Shown in pieces: positions 33,395-44,700 of a DNA stretch of 64,000 nt. The stretch is taken from positions 8,973,501 to 9,037,500 of the forward strand of contig NC_135373.1 of NCBI RefSeq assembly GCF_049243985.1, read 5' to 3'. Under the pieces are notes generated by a model. That model was not told the DNA's origin. It saw only the letters and a program-made list of their open reading frames with translations, and made no database searches. This DNA comes from Paroedura picta. Taxonomy: Eukaryota; Chordata; Lepidosauria; Squamata; Gekkonidae. Made by a program: the position numbers and the translations under genes. The first letter of the stretch is position 1. Every line of letters starts with the position of its first letter.

Positions 33395-33770
33395 GAAGAA
33401 GAAGAGTTGGTTCTTATATGCCGCTTTTCTCTACCTGAAGGAGTCTCAAAGCGGCTTACAGTCACCTTCCCTTTCCTCTCCCCACAACAGACACCCTGTG
33501 AGGTGGGTGAGGCTGAGAGATCCCTGAGATTACTGAAGAAGAGAATTGGCTCTTTATGCTGCTTTTCTCTCCCCAAAGGAGGCTCAAAGTGGCTTCCAGT
33601 CACCTTCCCTTTCCTCTCCCCGCCACAGACACCCTGTGAGGGAGGTGAGGCTGAGAGAGCCCTGATATCACTGCTCGGTCAGAATAGCTGTATCAGTGCT
33701 GTGGAGAGCTGGCTGCAAGTGGCTGACTGGGGAATCGAGCCTGATTAGCACTCCTGACCACTACACCAAG
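33395..33770 (-). mobile_element. tRNA-derived SINE pair, CTT-tail family
   Basis: Two reverse-oriented bodies (33412-33530 and 33540-33770). The second reaches the tRNA-like head (GTGGTCAGGAGTGC in reverse). Confidence 0.75.
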
Positions 33771-34710
33771 CAGGCTCACAGTGAGGGGGGAAGATTAGAT
33801 GGTCTTTCTGAGGGCAGCTCACTCTGCAGAATCTCTGTAGCTGGAGTGCCTGAAGGATCCAGTCTGGATGCCCCTGGCCAGAGAGGAGGGGCCAGAGGGA
33901 GCATGGGAGAGAGGGGAAGTAACTGTGGATTGGGTTTCCTGCTTTGGGAAGGGAGTTGGACTAGATGGCCCTTGGGGCACCCTTCCTGCCCTGTGTTTCT
34001 AGTGATGCAGAGTCTTTCCTGGAAGACTGGATCTCAGTGATTCAAGCAAGAAATACCAGAGTGGAACAAGAGCAGGCAGTGTTGTGGGATTTAGTCAGAT
34101 TAGAGAGCACCAGACACAACACAGATTTCAAGTGGCATTCAAGGTGTATTTGAAAAGGTGTGGAATACGTATCTTCTGGCAGAGATTTATTCCCAGCTTT
34201 AAAGGAAAGCTGGGTTTCTTTTTCAGAATTAAGTAGCTTTTCGTGCTGTTTCTGTTTATGTCCCTCTAACTGACCCAACGATGACTGCTTTAAAGTGACC
34301 TGTTCTTCCGTGGCCTGAGACATCGTTTCCGCTCCCCAATGTGAGTCTGTTGGACATCCAACATGATGAATAATTATGTGGAACTCTGAAACTGGCTAGC
34401 TGCATCCAGACGTTTGCTTGGCTCCAATGAAAAGGTGTCACACTCTTCATCATTAAAGTGTTTTGTTTTCTAATGGAGCAGCAGGGAAACCTGCCCTCCC
34501 AGAATCTGACACCGGCTCATCTAAGAATTGGACCCTTATCAGGGATCTGGACCAAAGCTAGTGATCTGGACTCAAAGACATATTTTCCTTCCAAAACAGG
34601 AGGAAAATCCAGGAACAGCCCTGCCCCCAATACATCTAGGTTTTGAATTGTGAGAAACACATCATGCCCCCCAGCTTGGATGAAAAATCTTTTTTTTTAA
34701 TAGGTTAGGC

Positions 34711-35083
34711 TAGCGGTCCCCAACCTTCTTGTAGTCGGGGACCGCCTCCGAGGGTGGGAGAGAGTCGGCAGCCCGGCCACAGCAGCTGCATGTAAACGCG
34801 CATGCACAGTTGCCGCACATGTGCGTTTTCGCCACTAGATGGCGCTAACACGCATGCGCAGAACAGCCGCACTTGCGTGTTTTCGCCAGCAGGTGGCACA
34901 AACACGCATGCGCAGTGGCTCCGCATGTGCGCGTTTGCGTTGCTGGCGTGCCAGCAGCCGCGCCTGCCTCTTCCCCCCCTTTCGCTGCGGGGGGAGGGGA
35001 AGGTAGGCGCGGCCACTGGCGGCCCGGTACCATGGCCTTAACGGCCCGGTACCAGGCTGCGGACTGGGGGTTGGAGACCTCTG
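34711..35083. mobile_element. hAT-type nonautonomous DNA transposon
   Basis: The ends CGGTCCCCAACC and GGGTTGGAGACC resemble the element at 4577. Flanks GGTTAGGC (34703-34710) and GGATAGGC (35084-35091) match at 7/8. The A-side block has the empty site near 6945. The core holds repeated CGCATGCGCA-like motifs. Confidence 0.8.
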
Positions 35084-35159
35084 GGATAGGCTACTAGAAT
35101 ATTCAGTCCAAGAAGCCCTGATTCAGACTCTGAAAGAACTTGTTCCCATAACAGGAAGG

Positions 35160-35580
35160 CAATTATAAACTGCTTAGAGACACCTGAGGCCTGCTGGGTG
35201 ACTGCGGTCCACTCCCAGTTCTCTCAGAGCTCTCTCTACCCCACCTCCCTCAATGGGAGTCTGCTCTGGGGAGAGGAAGGGAAGGCAATTTTAAACTGCT
35301 TTGAGACACCTGAAGCCTGCTGGATGACTAGGCCATTCCCAGTTCTCCCAGAGCTCTCTCAGCTCCACCTCACTCACAGGGTGTCTGTTATGGGGAGAGA
35401 AGGCAATTTTAAACTGCTTTGAGACACCTGAGGCCTGCTGGGTCACCGTGGCCCATTTCCAGTTCTCTCAGACCTCTCACAGCCCCACATCCCTCACAAG
35501 TTGTCTATTATGGGGAGATGAAGGGAAAACGTGTTTGTAAACTGCTTTGAGATTCCTTTTGGTAGTAAACAGCAGGTTAC
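35160..35580 (+). repeat. Tandem SINE-body repeats
   Basis: A unit of about 115-125 bp (AACTGCTTTGAGACACCTGA ... GGGAGTCTGCTCTGGGGAGA) derived from the tRNA-SINE body is repeated about three and a half times with divergence. The pattern suggests local tandem growth rather than separate insertions. Confidence 0.7.
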
Positions 35581-35640
35581 AATAATCCCGCTCTTCTTCT
35601 AAAGGGCAACAGTGAAAGAAACATGTGGGCACATAACGTT

Positions 35641-35752
35641 GTTGTTTTTAGGGGTGAAGTCATGTCCAACGCATCGCGACCCCATGGACAATGATCCTCC
35701 AGGCCTTCCTGTCCTCTACCATTCCCCGGAGTCCATTTAAGTTTGCAATATA
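35641..35752 (-). mobile_element. BovB 3' end fragment
   Basis: Reverse complement matches the end of the BovB element at 18590-18690 (AATGGACTCCGGGGAATGGT, GGACAGGAAGGCCTGGAGGA). Confidence 0.85.
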
Positions 35753-36477
35753 ACATTATATCAACAGTAAAAAAAATGGAGACAGAAGGAGCAGGTTGGA
35801 CACCTGTGTACTGTGACGGCCCCATGTATATTAGGGCAGGGGGGTCATTTCGGTGTCTGTAGGCTAATTCACACAAGAAGGGGAATGAGGTTGAACGCAG
35901 AACTGGGTGGAATTTGTTGCCATGTAATCTCCTCCTAAGAAGAGTCTCCAGTCTGATTTTCCCTTCACATATCTGAGGACATGGCTCTGGAAAGCTCATC
36001 TGTAACCACTATGCCACAATTCTCAAAGGTTGGTCCTCTCCCACACTGAACGAACATTCCACACCACAGGTTCTTGACACCCATCTCTCCACACCCATGC
36101 TCTCATTTGCCACCACGCCACCACAACCTCCCACACAACACACAACACACATATTTAACCTCATGCCCTTACACACTGGACCACCCCTCCCCTTCCTCTT
36201 CCCAATACCCAGCTCTCTCTATATATTAATCACCCTCTTCCTTTCTACCTCCCTCTCTCTGTGCTATTTCCCCCTCCCCCCTCCTTCTAGTGTCCATTGT
36301 ATCAGCTACAATGGGCTTTAATTATATTCAGTAGTTACTGCAGTTTCAGTAATTGGTCTTATGTGCAAGAGGCATGTTTGGACCCCAAGAACCAGTCAGT
36401 TTCAAAAAGTTGGGAGAAGATTTGCAGGGCAGTATAGAAATTTTAAAAAATATATAAATAGATAGATTAAGTAACTT

Positions 36478-36676
36478 AAAGGTAAAGGTAAAGGTATCCC
36501 CTGTGCAAGCACCGAGTCATGTCTGACCCTTGGGGTGACGCCCTCTAGCGTTTTCATGGCAGACTCAATACGGGGTGGTTTGCCATTCCCTTCCCCAGTC
36601 GTTACCGTTTACCCCCCAGCAAGCTGGGTACTCATTTTACCGACCTCGGAAGGATGGAAGGCTGAGTCAACCTTGT
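36478..36676 (-). mobile_element. Sauria-type SINE, truncated
   Basis: Reverse-oriented tail and body; the tRNA head is missing. Direct repeat TTAAGTAACTT flanks it. Inserted in the upstream region of hepcidin copy C. Confidence 0.8.
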
Positions 36677-36914
36677 TAAGTAACTTAGGAAATTTCTATT
36701 CCAAATGATTTCTTTTCTTTTCTTGCAGGTTTGTTTTTAATATCTAAGAACATTACAGTAAACATTCAAATGTAACTAAGGAAGTGGAATCTACACCTAT
36801 TGGGAAATCTCTACAGTTTTTCTGTGTATATTTGAAGAATATGAGTCCAACAAACACCATCAGCTAATTGACCTGTTTGTTTAAGGGTTATCTTTCCCAA
36901 TTGGTTTTTTTTTT

Positions 36915-36975
36915 TTCTTGGATCACAGCAGATTGGCCAGTTCCACCCTAGGGAGGGGCTCTGTGACCTATAAAG
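36915..36975 (+). promoter_or_regulatory. Hepcidin copy C proximal promoter
   Basis: STAT-like TTCTTGGAT (36915-36923), GATTGGCC (inverted CCAAT, 36931-36938) and TATAAAG (36969-36975), in the same order and spacing as copies A and B. The start site is expected near 37000. The element set is intact although the coding part has diverged, which argues the gene is still used. Confidence 0.72.
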
Positions 36976-37088
36976 GTCCGTGTCTTTTTCACTTGAACAT
37001 CACAGAACTTCCCCAGAGCAAAACTGAGAACAGGATAGATCCCAAACGGGACGTAAAACCCAAGTCAAGGCCGACTACAGGAAGGACC

Positions 37089-37166
37089 ATGAAGCTGCAA
37101 CTTGTCTGCCTGATCTTCGTTCTTCTCAGCATGACCACCCAAAGCCTCCATGCCTTCAGAATTACG
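37089..37166 (+). CDS. HAMP: Hepcidin copy C exon 1
   Basis: Encodes MKLQLVCLIFVLLSM to AFRIT, 26 residues with the signal peptide. Donor ACG|GTGAGAAG, phase 0. Confidence 0.9.
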
Positions 37167-40100
37167 GTGAGAAGAAATTAGCAATTACAGATAGGGTTGC
37201 CAAGAAGTGGCAGGAGATCTCATTAATTATAGAGTTGGAAGGTATCATCGTTCATTTTGCCCAACCTCCTGCTCAGTGCAGGATCAGACTAAATATAAGT
37301 ATCTGTTCAGCCACTGCTTGAAGATGGCCAGTGAGGGGGAGCTCACCACCTCCCTAGGCAGCCCATCCCACTGCTGAACTGTTTGTGTAGTTTAAACCAG
37401 GGGAAGTCAACCTGTGGCCCTCCAGATGTTCATGGACTACAATTCCCATGAGCCCCTGCCAGCAAACGCTGGCAGGGGCTCATGGGAATTGTAGTCCATG
37501 GACATCTGGAGGACCACAGGTTGACTCCCCCTGGTTTAAACTGATTCCAATGCGTCCTGTCTTCTGTTGCCTGTAGGCACCACTCCAGGCCCTCTAAGTT
37601 ACAAATACTTAAAGACAGCAATCATGTCCAGGGGACCAAACCCTATGAGGAAAGGCTGAGGGACTTGGAAATGTCCAGCCTGGAGAAGAGGAGGTCGAGA
37701 GGGGACCTGAGTGCTCTCTTTAAGTATTTGAAACGTTGTCACTTGGAGGAGGTCAGGGAAAGGTTCTTTTTGGCAGCAGAGGTTAGGTCTTGCAGTAATT
37801 GGTTTAAACTATGTGTAGAATAATGAGCCTCTTGTGGCGCAGAGTGGTAAGGCAGCGATATGCTGTCTGGAGCTGTCTGCCCATGAGGTTGGGAGTTCGA
37901 TCCCAGCAGCCGGCTCAAGGTCGACTCAGCCTTCCATCCTTCCGAGGTCGGTAAAATGAGTACCCAGCTTGCTGGGGGGGTAAACGGTAATGACTGGGGA
38001 AGGCACTGGAAAACCACCCCGTATTGAGTCTGCCATGAAAACGCTAGAGGGCGTCACCCCAAGGGTCAGACATGACTCGGTGCTTGCACAGGGGATACCT
38101 TTACCTTTACCTTAGAATAATATCAGCTAGATATCAGGGAAAAAATTTCACAGTCCGAGTACTTCAGCAGTGGGATGGGCTGCCTAAGGAGGTGGTGAGT
38201 TTCCTCTCACTGGCAGTCTTCAAACAGCACCTGGACAGATCCTGATCATGGATGTTTAGGCTGATGCTGCATTGAACAGGGGGTGGGACTAGATGACCTG
38301 GATGGCCCCTTCCCACTCTGGGATTCTATGAGTCTAGTTCTGCATTTGGATGGGCTGCCTCGGGGGGGGGGGGGGAGGGAGATAAGAGGGAAGAAGAACA
38401 AGAAGTTGGTTCTTATATGCTGCTTTTCTCTACCCAAAGGAGTCTCAGAGCGGCTTCCAGTCACCTTCCCTTTCCTCTCCCCACAACAGACATCCTGTGA
38501 GGCAGGGGAGGCTGAGAGAGCCCTGATATTACTGAAGAAGAGTTGGTTCTTATATGCTGCTTTTGTCTACCCGAAGGAGTCTCAAAGTGGCTTCCAGTCA
38601 CCTTCCCTTTCCTCTCCCCACAACAGACATTGAACAGGGGGTTGGATTAGGTGGCCTTCATGGCCCCTTCCAACTCTAAGATTTTATGATTCTTTGTCCC
38701 CTGCCAACCTCTTCTTCTTCAGGCTGAACATTCCCATGTCCCTCACCCCTTCCTCATAGGGCTTGTTCCCCCGGTCCCAGATCATTCTCATTGCTCCCCT
38801 CTGTATTATAGATAGGTCTCTATTTCTGCTTCAGTGCAGAGCTCCCTACTGTTGGAAGAAGGACCGGTCAAGCGAACAAGGCTTGGGGGGGGTGGGGGGT
38901 TGAATTAAAATATGGAAGGGAAAATCTGGACCTTGTCATTTCCTCCCTGTTCGGCATCGGGGCTAAGGTAGATCCTGGCGATCTCCTGGCAAGACAAATG
39001 ATCTCTACAGAACATTCATTGCTGGTTTATTATTTATTTATTTAAAACATTGATTCCATTATCCCTGGAAAATGACTGCTTTGGAAGGTAGACTGCATAG
39101 CATTAAACCCTACAAGATCCCTCCTTTCCATAAATCTCAAATTCCCAGACTCCACCCCCAAATCTCCAGGTATTTCTGGACCCAGAGTTGGCAACCCTGG
39201 TTAGCACTTGGATAGCTCATGGAACTGAAGCTGCAGAGAGCTGTGCTTCTATCTAAACTACAGTATAATTAGCATGTGCAATTTTTTTTTGTACTTTTTG
39301 TCCCTTATTCCCCATTGTTCTGTTTTGGTCACCCTACCTCACACAGGTCAGTTACCCTTCATCAGTGAGCATGGGGGTCAACAGCACAAGACGTTATTAC
39401 TATTAACAGAATTAATTGTATTACTGATATCAGTATTATTTAGGCCTGTAAAGGGAGACGGGGTTGTAATCAGTATTTGTTACTGTGAATGAGGAAGTGC
39501 AGTCTGGTCACCGTTTGAGATTAATTAATATAAAGTACCAGGAGGGAGTCTTGGGGCACAGACCAGCAATTTACATATAGAATCATAAAATGATAGAATC
39601 ATAGAACCATAGAGTTAGAAGGGGTCATACAGACCATCTAGGCCAGGAGTCCTCAAACTTTTTAAACAGGGGGCCAGTTCACTGTCCCTCAGACCGCTGA
39701 AGCCTGCGCGGGAGGGGGAGATCACCACCTCCTTAAGTGGCTGATTCCAGTGATGAACTACTCTGGCTGGAAAATCCCCCCCCCCCCAATATCTAGCTGG
39801 TATTTCCCTGCACATAATTTAAACCCATTACAATGGGTCCTATCCTCTGCTACCAGCAGGAACCTTTCCCTGCCCTCCTCTAATTGAAATCACATCCCCT
39901 CTCAACCTCTGGATCATCTAATCTGGATCCTCCTTGTCATTCTCCTCTGAATCCTTTCCATTTTGACCACATCTTTTTTGAAGTAAGGCCTTAAGAACGG
40001 CACACAGGATTCCGGGTACTATGACATTGTGTGATTTTGATGTGATGTCTCTGTTGATGTGGTGCAAGACTCCATGCGCATTCTTTACCACCAAATCACA

Positions 40101-42706
40101 GTGGCTGCTCATATTTTGTTTAGAGTCCACAAGTACCCTAAGATCTTGTTCACACACATTCTGCTCCCCAGAAGTATATCTCCCATCCAGTATGCATGCT
40201 TCTCATTTTTGTGACCCAGATGTAGAATTTCTTCGGCACTTCTTATTGATTTGAATCTTGTTCTCATTTGCCCAATTTTCCTGCATGTTCAGAACTCATT
40301 GAACTCTATCTTCTGGGGTGTTCGCTACTCCTCCCAATTTGGTGTCATCTGCTGATATGATGAGGAGTCCCTCATCCAGATAACTGGGGGGGAAAATTGA
40401 AGAGTACTGGATCCAGTACCTAGAGCAGCTAAAACCGATCTCTGTGTTGCATTCTGTTTGCAGACACAAGTCAACAAAGACCTGGTGAGCTCAGAAACCT
40501 ACAATGCAGAAGAGGGCGTGGCTGAGACTACTGGCCTGCAGGTAAGATCCATCCTAGGGTTGAAATATTCCCCTGTGGAAGCAAGGGGGCAATGTGGTAC
40601 TGAGGTCAATTCCACACCAGCAAAGCGACTCTGGGCTGTCACTGGTGCATTGCTTTGGACCTGCATGCTCCGCAGGATACTGTGTCCCTATGGGGGACAC
40701 ATTTTAGCACCAGATCTGTTGCATTGCTGATATGTGTCCATCCAGGAAACACAATGGTGGCATAAATGTTGTGCTACATAGGGGGTGGGGGTGGAGGGGG
40801 TGTTATTTTGAAAGAAGAAGCAAAGGTTTACCTTTCTGCAAAATTAAAACAGAAGTCCTGGTCCATCCCGCTACGCCATAAAGCACCACAAAGCTGTACA
40901 GGGCATTTTTTGTCCCCTGCAGGTTTCTGTGGGTGGGAAGGAGGCAGGCTCTTCCTATCCAGAAGGGTCTGCCATAAAGCAGGCCCCATTGGCCCCTGCA
41001 GCACCAAAAGGGAACACAAAAGGATCCTATTTTCCCTTAGCTTGGGGTCTCTGGAGCCCAATCTGTGCCAGGCCCAGGAGGACAGCAGCCTGGTGGCTAC
41101 ATCATATAGATATGGGGTTTAGCCCTGGGCCCATACTGACACTGTCCCAGCCTTTTCTGCCTGTGCAGAATTGGCCTGAGAGAAATAGATACAAGAAGAA
41201 TCTATGTTCATTCATCTCCCAGTCTTGTGGCAGGAGGGGGAGAGGGGGAGGGGGAGGGTGTCCCTGTGTCTGTGCATGTGAGTGTGTCTGTGTGTATGAC
41301 AGAGACGGAGGGGGCAGGAACCCAGGAAGAGGTCAGGGAAGAAAGAGAGAAGGAAGGAAAAGAGAGGGGGATATGTGTGTGTACGGGGCAGGAATCTGTG
41401 TGTGTCTGTGACAGAGAGAGAGAGGGGCCAGGTATGTATTTCTACATGCCCTGTGACAGTCAGACTTTGTTTGATGGCACTAAAACTGCAAGGGGGGGAA
41501 TAGTTATAGAGATGGAATATAACCAAACAAACAACAAAGGGAAAATGGACCATGCACCGAGCAAACAGAATCTGAACATTCCGTGTAAATCCTGGCAACC
41601 TAATTTAATGATGCAGAACAGGCAATATGTCTTTTTCAACAATGTTTTTTTTTCAACAAGAATATGTTTCAATTAGAATATATTTAATATATTCTAGTTG
41701 AAAAAAAGAGCCTCTTGTGGCGCTGAGTGGTAAGGCAGCACACATGCAGTCTGAAAGCTCTGCCCATGAGGCTGGGAGTTCAATCCCAGCAGCCGGCTCA
41801 AGGTTGACTCAGCCTTCCATCCTTCCGAGGTCGGTAAAATGAGTACCCAGCTTGCTGGGGGGTAAACGGTAATGACTGGGGAAGGCACTGGCAAACCACC
41901 CCGTATTGAGTCTGCCATGAAAACGCTAGAGGTGTCACCCCAAGGGTCAGACATGACTCGGGGCTTGCACAGGGGATACCTTTACCTTTTTACCTTTAGT
42001 TGAAAACATTGTTGAAAAAACATATCATATGTTCTGCATCTTTATGTTAGGTAGCCAGGTTTTACACAGGCCTTTTGTTTTCTGTTTGCCAAGATGGAAT
42101 ATGGCCACCCTATAGCCAGAGATGTAGCATCAAGTAGTCCTTGGCAGGGTCTGGGCACTGCAAGGTTTAGACCAGGGGTAGTCAACCTGTGGTCCTCCAG
42201 ATGTTCATGGACTTCAATTCCCATGAGCCCTTGCCAGCATTTGCTGGCAAGGGCTCATGGGAATTGTAGTCCATGAACATCTGGAGGACCACAGGTTGAC
42301 TACCCCTGGTTTAGAGTGCTGCAAGAATGACCAAGGGTAGCCCCGTTCTCTATGAAATCCCCTCCAAACCATCTCTCTAGCCTGGAGATGAGCTGTATAT
42401 CCGGGGGATCTCCAGGTCCTACCTGGAGGCTGGCATTTGAGCCAGAAAAACCTAGCCACCCTGCTGATGTAAAAATGGGGATTGTTCATGACTTCATTAT
42501 ATTTTACATCCCACCAATTTCCAAACGTGACTCCGTGTGTTTGGATGAGGTTGGAAGTGGAACCTCTTTATCTGGGACCAGCAGTCTCCGAGGTGTTCAA
42601 AGCTTTCCTCTTCCCACTACAGGGCTTGCTGCAGAGGTCCAAGCGCTCCATGGAATGCAGATTGTGTTGCTTCAACGGAGGATGCGGAGTCTGCTGCAGT
42701 TTCTGA
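37089..42706 (+). CDS. HAMP: Hepcidin copy C, complete divergent six-cysteine gene
   Basis: The joined exons 37089-37166, 40464-40541 and 42623-42706 encode a 79-residue precursor. The signal peptide and propeptide are close to copy B, and the furin site RSKR is kept. The mature peptide would be 19 residues, S then MECRLCCFNGGCGVCCSF. Against copy B it lacks four residues before the first cysteine (ISSS) and three in the loop, including the central CC pair, leaving C-x2-CC-x4-C-x2-CC. All changes keep the frame, both introns are phase 0 with good GT-AG ends, and promoter and polyadenylation signal are present. Loss of the N-terminal segment, which in mammals is needed for ferroportin binding, suggests a role other than iron control, such as an antimicrobial peptide. 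A decaying gene is the alternative, but no disabling change is visible. Confidence 0.88.
37398..37533. mobile_element. Palindromic hAT MITE, intron 1 of hepcidin copy C
   Basis: Perfect duplication GTTTAAAC (37390-37397 and 37534-37541). It is inserted in CR1-derived sequence. Subfamily variant with ends CAGGGGAAGTCAACCTGTGG. Confidence 0.9.
37635..38335 (+). mobile_element. CR1 3' end split by a Sauria-type SINE
   Basis: CR1 pieces 37635-37826 and 38115-38335 are collinear. The SINE (37828-38113) carries the direct repeat TAGAATAAT on both sides. In intron 1 of copy C. Confidence 0.85.
38395..38630 (-). mobile_element. tRNA-derived SINE pieces, CTT-tail family
   Basis: Two partial reverse-oriented bodies in tandem (38400-38530 and 38535-38628). 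Confidence 0.7.
39590..40385 (-). mobile_element. CR1 LINE, longer copy, with a hAT fragment inside
   Basis: The reverse CR1 terminus (39590-39645) is followed by a hAT-like fragment (39645-39710, CCTCAAACTTTTTAAACAGG). CR1 then continues through 39720-40385, reaching about 0.7 kb from its 3' end. It lies just upstream of exon 2 of copy C. Confidence 0.75.
40464..40541 (+). CDS. HAMP: Hepcidin copy C exon 2
   Basis: Encodes TQVNKDLVSSETYNAEEGVA then ETTGLQ (26 residues). Acceptor CTGTTTGCAG, donor CAG|GTAAGATC. Confidence 0.9.
41225..41440. repeat. Imperfect GA/GT-rich repeat, intron 2 of copy C
   Basis: Runs of GGAGGGG, TGTGTCTGTGT and AGAGAGAG. No gene seen between 40542 and 42622 apart from repeats. 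Confidence 0.7.
41708..41997 (+). mobile_element. Sauria-type SINE, full length
   Basis: Head GAGCCTCTTGTGGCGCTGAG to tail ACCTTTTTACCTTT. Direct repeat TAGTTGAAAA on both sides. Confidence 0.85.
42173..42308. mobile_element. Palindromic hAT MITE
   Basis: Flanks GTTTAGAC (42165-42172) and GTTTAGAG (42309-42316), 7/8 matched. Same GTCAACCTGTGG variant as 37398. Confidence 0.88.
42623..42706 (+). CDS. HAMP: Hepcidin copy C exon 3
   Basis: Encodes GLLQRSKR and the six-cysteine peptide, stop TGA at 42704-42706. Acceptor TTCCCACTACAG is identical to that of copy B. Confidence 0.9.
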   Translation, partial: GLLQRSKRSMECRLCCFNGGCGVCCSF

Positions 42707-42847
42707 CAGCCCCCCATTCCAGCCCCACACACGAACCCCAGACCCCCCACATGGCCCACAGAGCTGTCCTCCTCTTCCCTTGATGCCTCCTGAATTATTT
42801 CTTCAGTGTTTCACTTTGTATCTTCTTTTTTTTTCCTTTGCCTTGGC

Positions 42848-42853
42848 ATTAAA
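42848..42853 (+). terminator. Hepcidin copy C polyadenylation signal
   Basis: ATTAAA, 142 bp after the stop, in 3' UTR sequence homologous to copy B. Confidence 0.72.
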
Positions 42854-43099
42854 AAGATTTTTCCCTCAAGAATTTGACTGTGACTTTCCAGTTGGCACGC
42901 ACACACAAATACACACACACAGCCACGCACACAAATACGTTCTTCTTCATTCAGTTAAATGCCCTTACGAACACCTTCCAAATTGGCCACATTCTCTAGA
43001 TGAGCTGATCTCCATCACCAAGAGAACAACTGTAACATTAGGAGGACTCCAGCCATCACCTGGAGGATGGCAACCCTACCTGCATTGTGTAACAGCAAC

Positions 43100-43360
43100 C
43101 CTGCGAGGTTGGGTAAGCTGGGAACATACAACTGACCCAAGGTCAGTCAGCAAACTTTCAGAGCATGTCTTCCTCTGCATAGCAACCCTGGCCTTCCTTG
43201 GTGGCTTCCCATCCAAGCACTAATAGTGGTCAACTCTGCTTAGCTTCTAAGCTCTGAGAAGAATGGCCAGGCAGGGCTATTTAGGCTGCTCTCACTTCCT
43301 AATGGACCCCTAACAGAACAGGAAGTAAAGCTCATGTTCCCTGCAGCGAGGAGTCCGAAG
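43100..43360 (-). mobile_element. 5S-derived SINE composite
   Basis: Reverse orientation of the composite at 15490-15860: GCTTAGAAGCTAAGCAGAGT and TTGGATGGGAAGCCACC are readable, and the CTTTACTTCCTGTTCTGTTA part adjoins. Confidence 0.75.
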
Positions 43361-43649
43361 GGATTGCACCAATCATACCTGCCTGGGAATTCTGGGAGGT
43401 AACCTTTACCATGTGGGAAGACGCAGGGGGATAACTGTGCTAGTCTGAAGGAGTAGAACAACATGAGAGTTGTGTAGCACCTTAAAGAACAATTTTCCAG
43501 GGTTTAAGCGGACATGAATCAAAGCTTACTTGGTCAGGTGTGAGCCTTGACCCAGGACACGTGGACGTGGACTGAAATACCCATGCTCCTCAACTTCTCA
43601 GAGTGGGTCATATTTTTACCTTTCCAGCCCTCCAAAGTGCTTGGGGTAA

Positions 43650-43940
43650 AAGGTAAAGGTAAAGGTATCCCCTGTGCAAGCACCGGGTCATGTCTGACCA
43701 TTGGGGTGACGCCTTCCAGCATTTTCATGGCAGACTCAATAAGGGGTGGTTTGCTATTCCCTTCCCCGGTCATTACCTTTTACCCCCCAGCAAGCTGGGT
43801 ACTCATTTTACCGACCTTGGAAGGATGGAAGGCTGAGTCAAACTTGAGCCAGCTGCTGGGATTGAGCTCCCAGTCTCATGAGCAGACCTTTCAGACTGCA
43901 TTTCTGCTGCCTTACCACGCTGCGCCACAACAGGCTCTTA
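43650..43940 (-). mobile_element. Sauria-type SINE, full length
   Basis: Reverse copy running from tail (AAAGGTAAAGGTATCCCCTG) to head (CGCCACAACAGGCTCTTA). Confidence 0.85.
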
Positions 43941-44559
43941 GGGTAGGTCTCCTTAATTCATTGGCTAATGTAAACTACACAAATTGGGGTTCCTCTGGAA
44001 TTACACCTCATCTCCAGGTGACAGAGATTAGTTTCTCTGGAGAAAATGGCTCATTTGGAAGGTGGATTCCATAGCATTGTACTCCACTGAGGTCTGGCCC
44101 CATCCCAAATCTCACCTGTTCCTGACACCACCCTCAAAAGTCTCCAGGTCTTTCAGAACCCAGAACCATTCTCAAAACTGTTTAAACTGTTTAAAAAGTT
44201 GATACTTCCTGTGAAAATGTTACATGTTGTCCTAAATCTAGTCATAATGAAGGAAGGAAATATGGTCACCATCTCACATTGCACACTAATGTTTTGCTCA
44301 AATACCAGAGCATCGCCAGGACATTGCTGGCGTGATTATATCATTTCCTGCATGATGCCAGCTATGAGGCCTGGGCCTTTCTCTCTGGGTAAGCCCCCAC
44401 TAAGTCCCACCAGTGGCCAGGAAGGATTTGGCAGTCATTTGTGTTGGACATTCTAAGGGTACAATCCTACGCTGAGTAACCCTGCTGGAGACGGGTTGAG
44501 ACAGGAGTCGCTCTGTTACAAACGTTGGGTTATAACACTGGCACATTGTCATAATGTGC

Positions 44560-44700
44560 TTTCAGAGGGTAGCCGTGTTGGCCTGCAGTTGAACAGACAG
44601 ATTCAAGTCTTTAGAGACAAAGAAGAATTTCAGGACAGGAATTTTCCAGAGTTCAAGCTCGTTTAATCAGACACAAGAAATGGAGATCTCCCGGGTCTTT
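44560..44700 (+). mobile_element. GTAGCCGTGTTGG-family dispersed repeat
   Basis: Begins GGGTAGCCGTGTTGGCCTGC and continues through AGTCTTTAGAGACAAAGAAG. A related copy at 43430-43520. Class uncertain. Confidence 0.5.

Larger units (their letters stand above)
33010..36420 (-). repeat. Duplicated hepcidin upstream block, inverted C-side copy
   Basis: Reverse complement of 6400-8840, with matching stretches at 33010-33350, 34040-34480, 34660-34700 and 35090-35160. It carries later insertions (33395-33770 SINE, 34711-35083 hAT). Its junction with the + oriented copy lies at 33005-33010. Confidence 0.75.
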
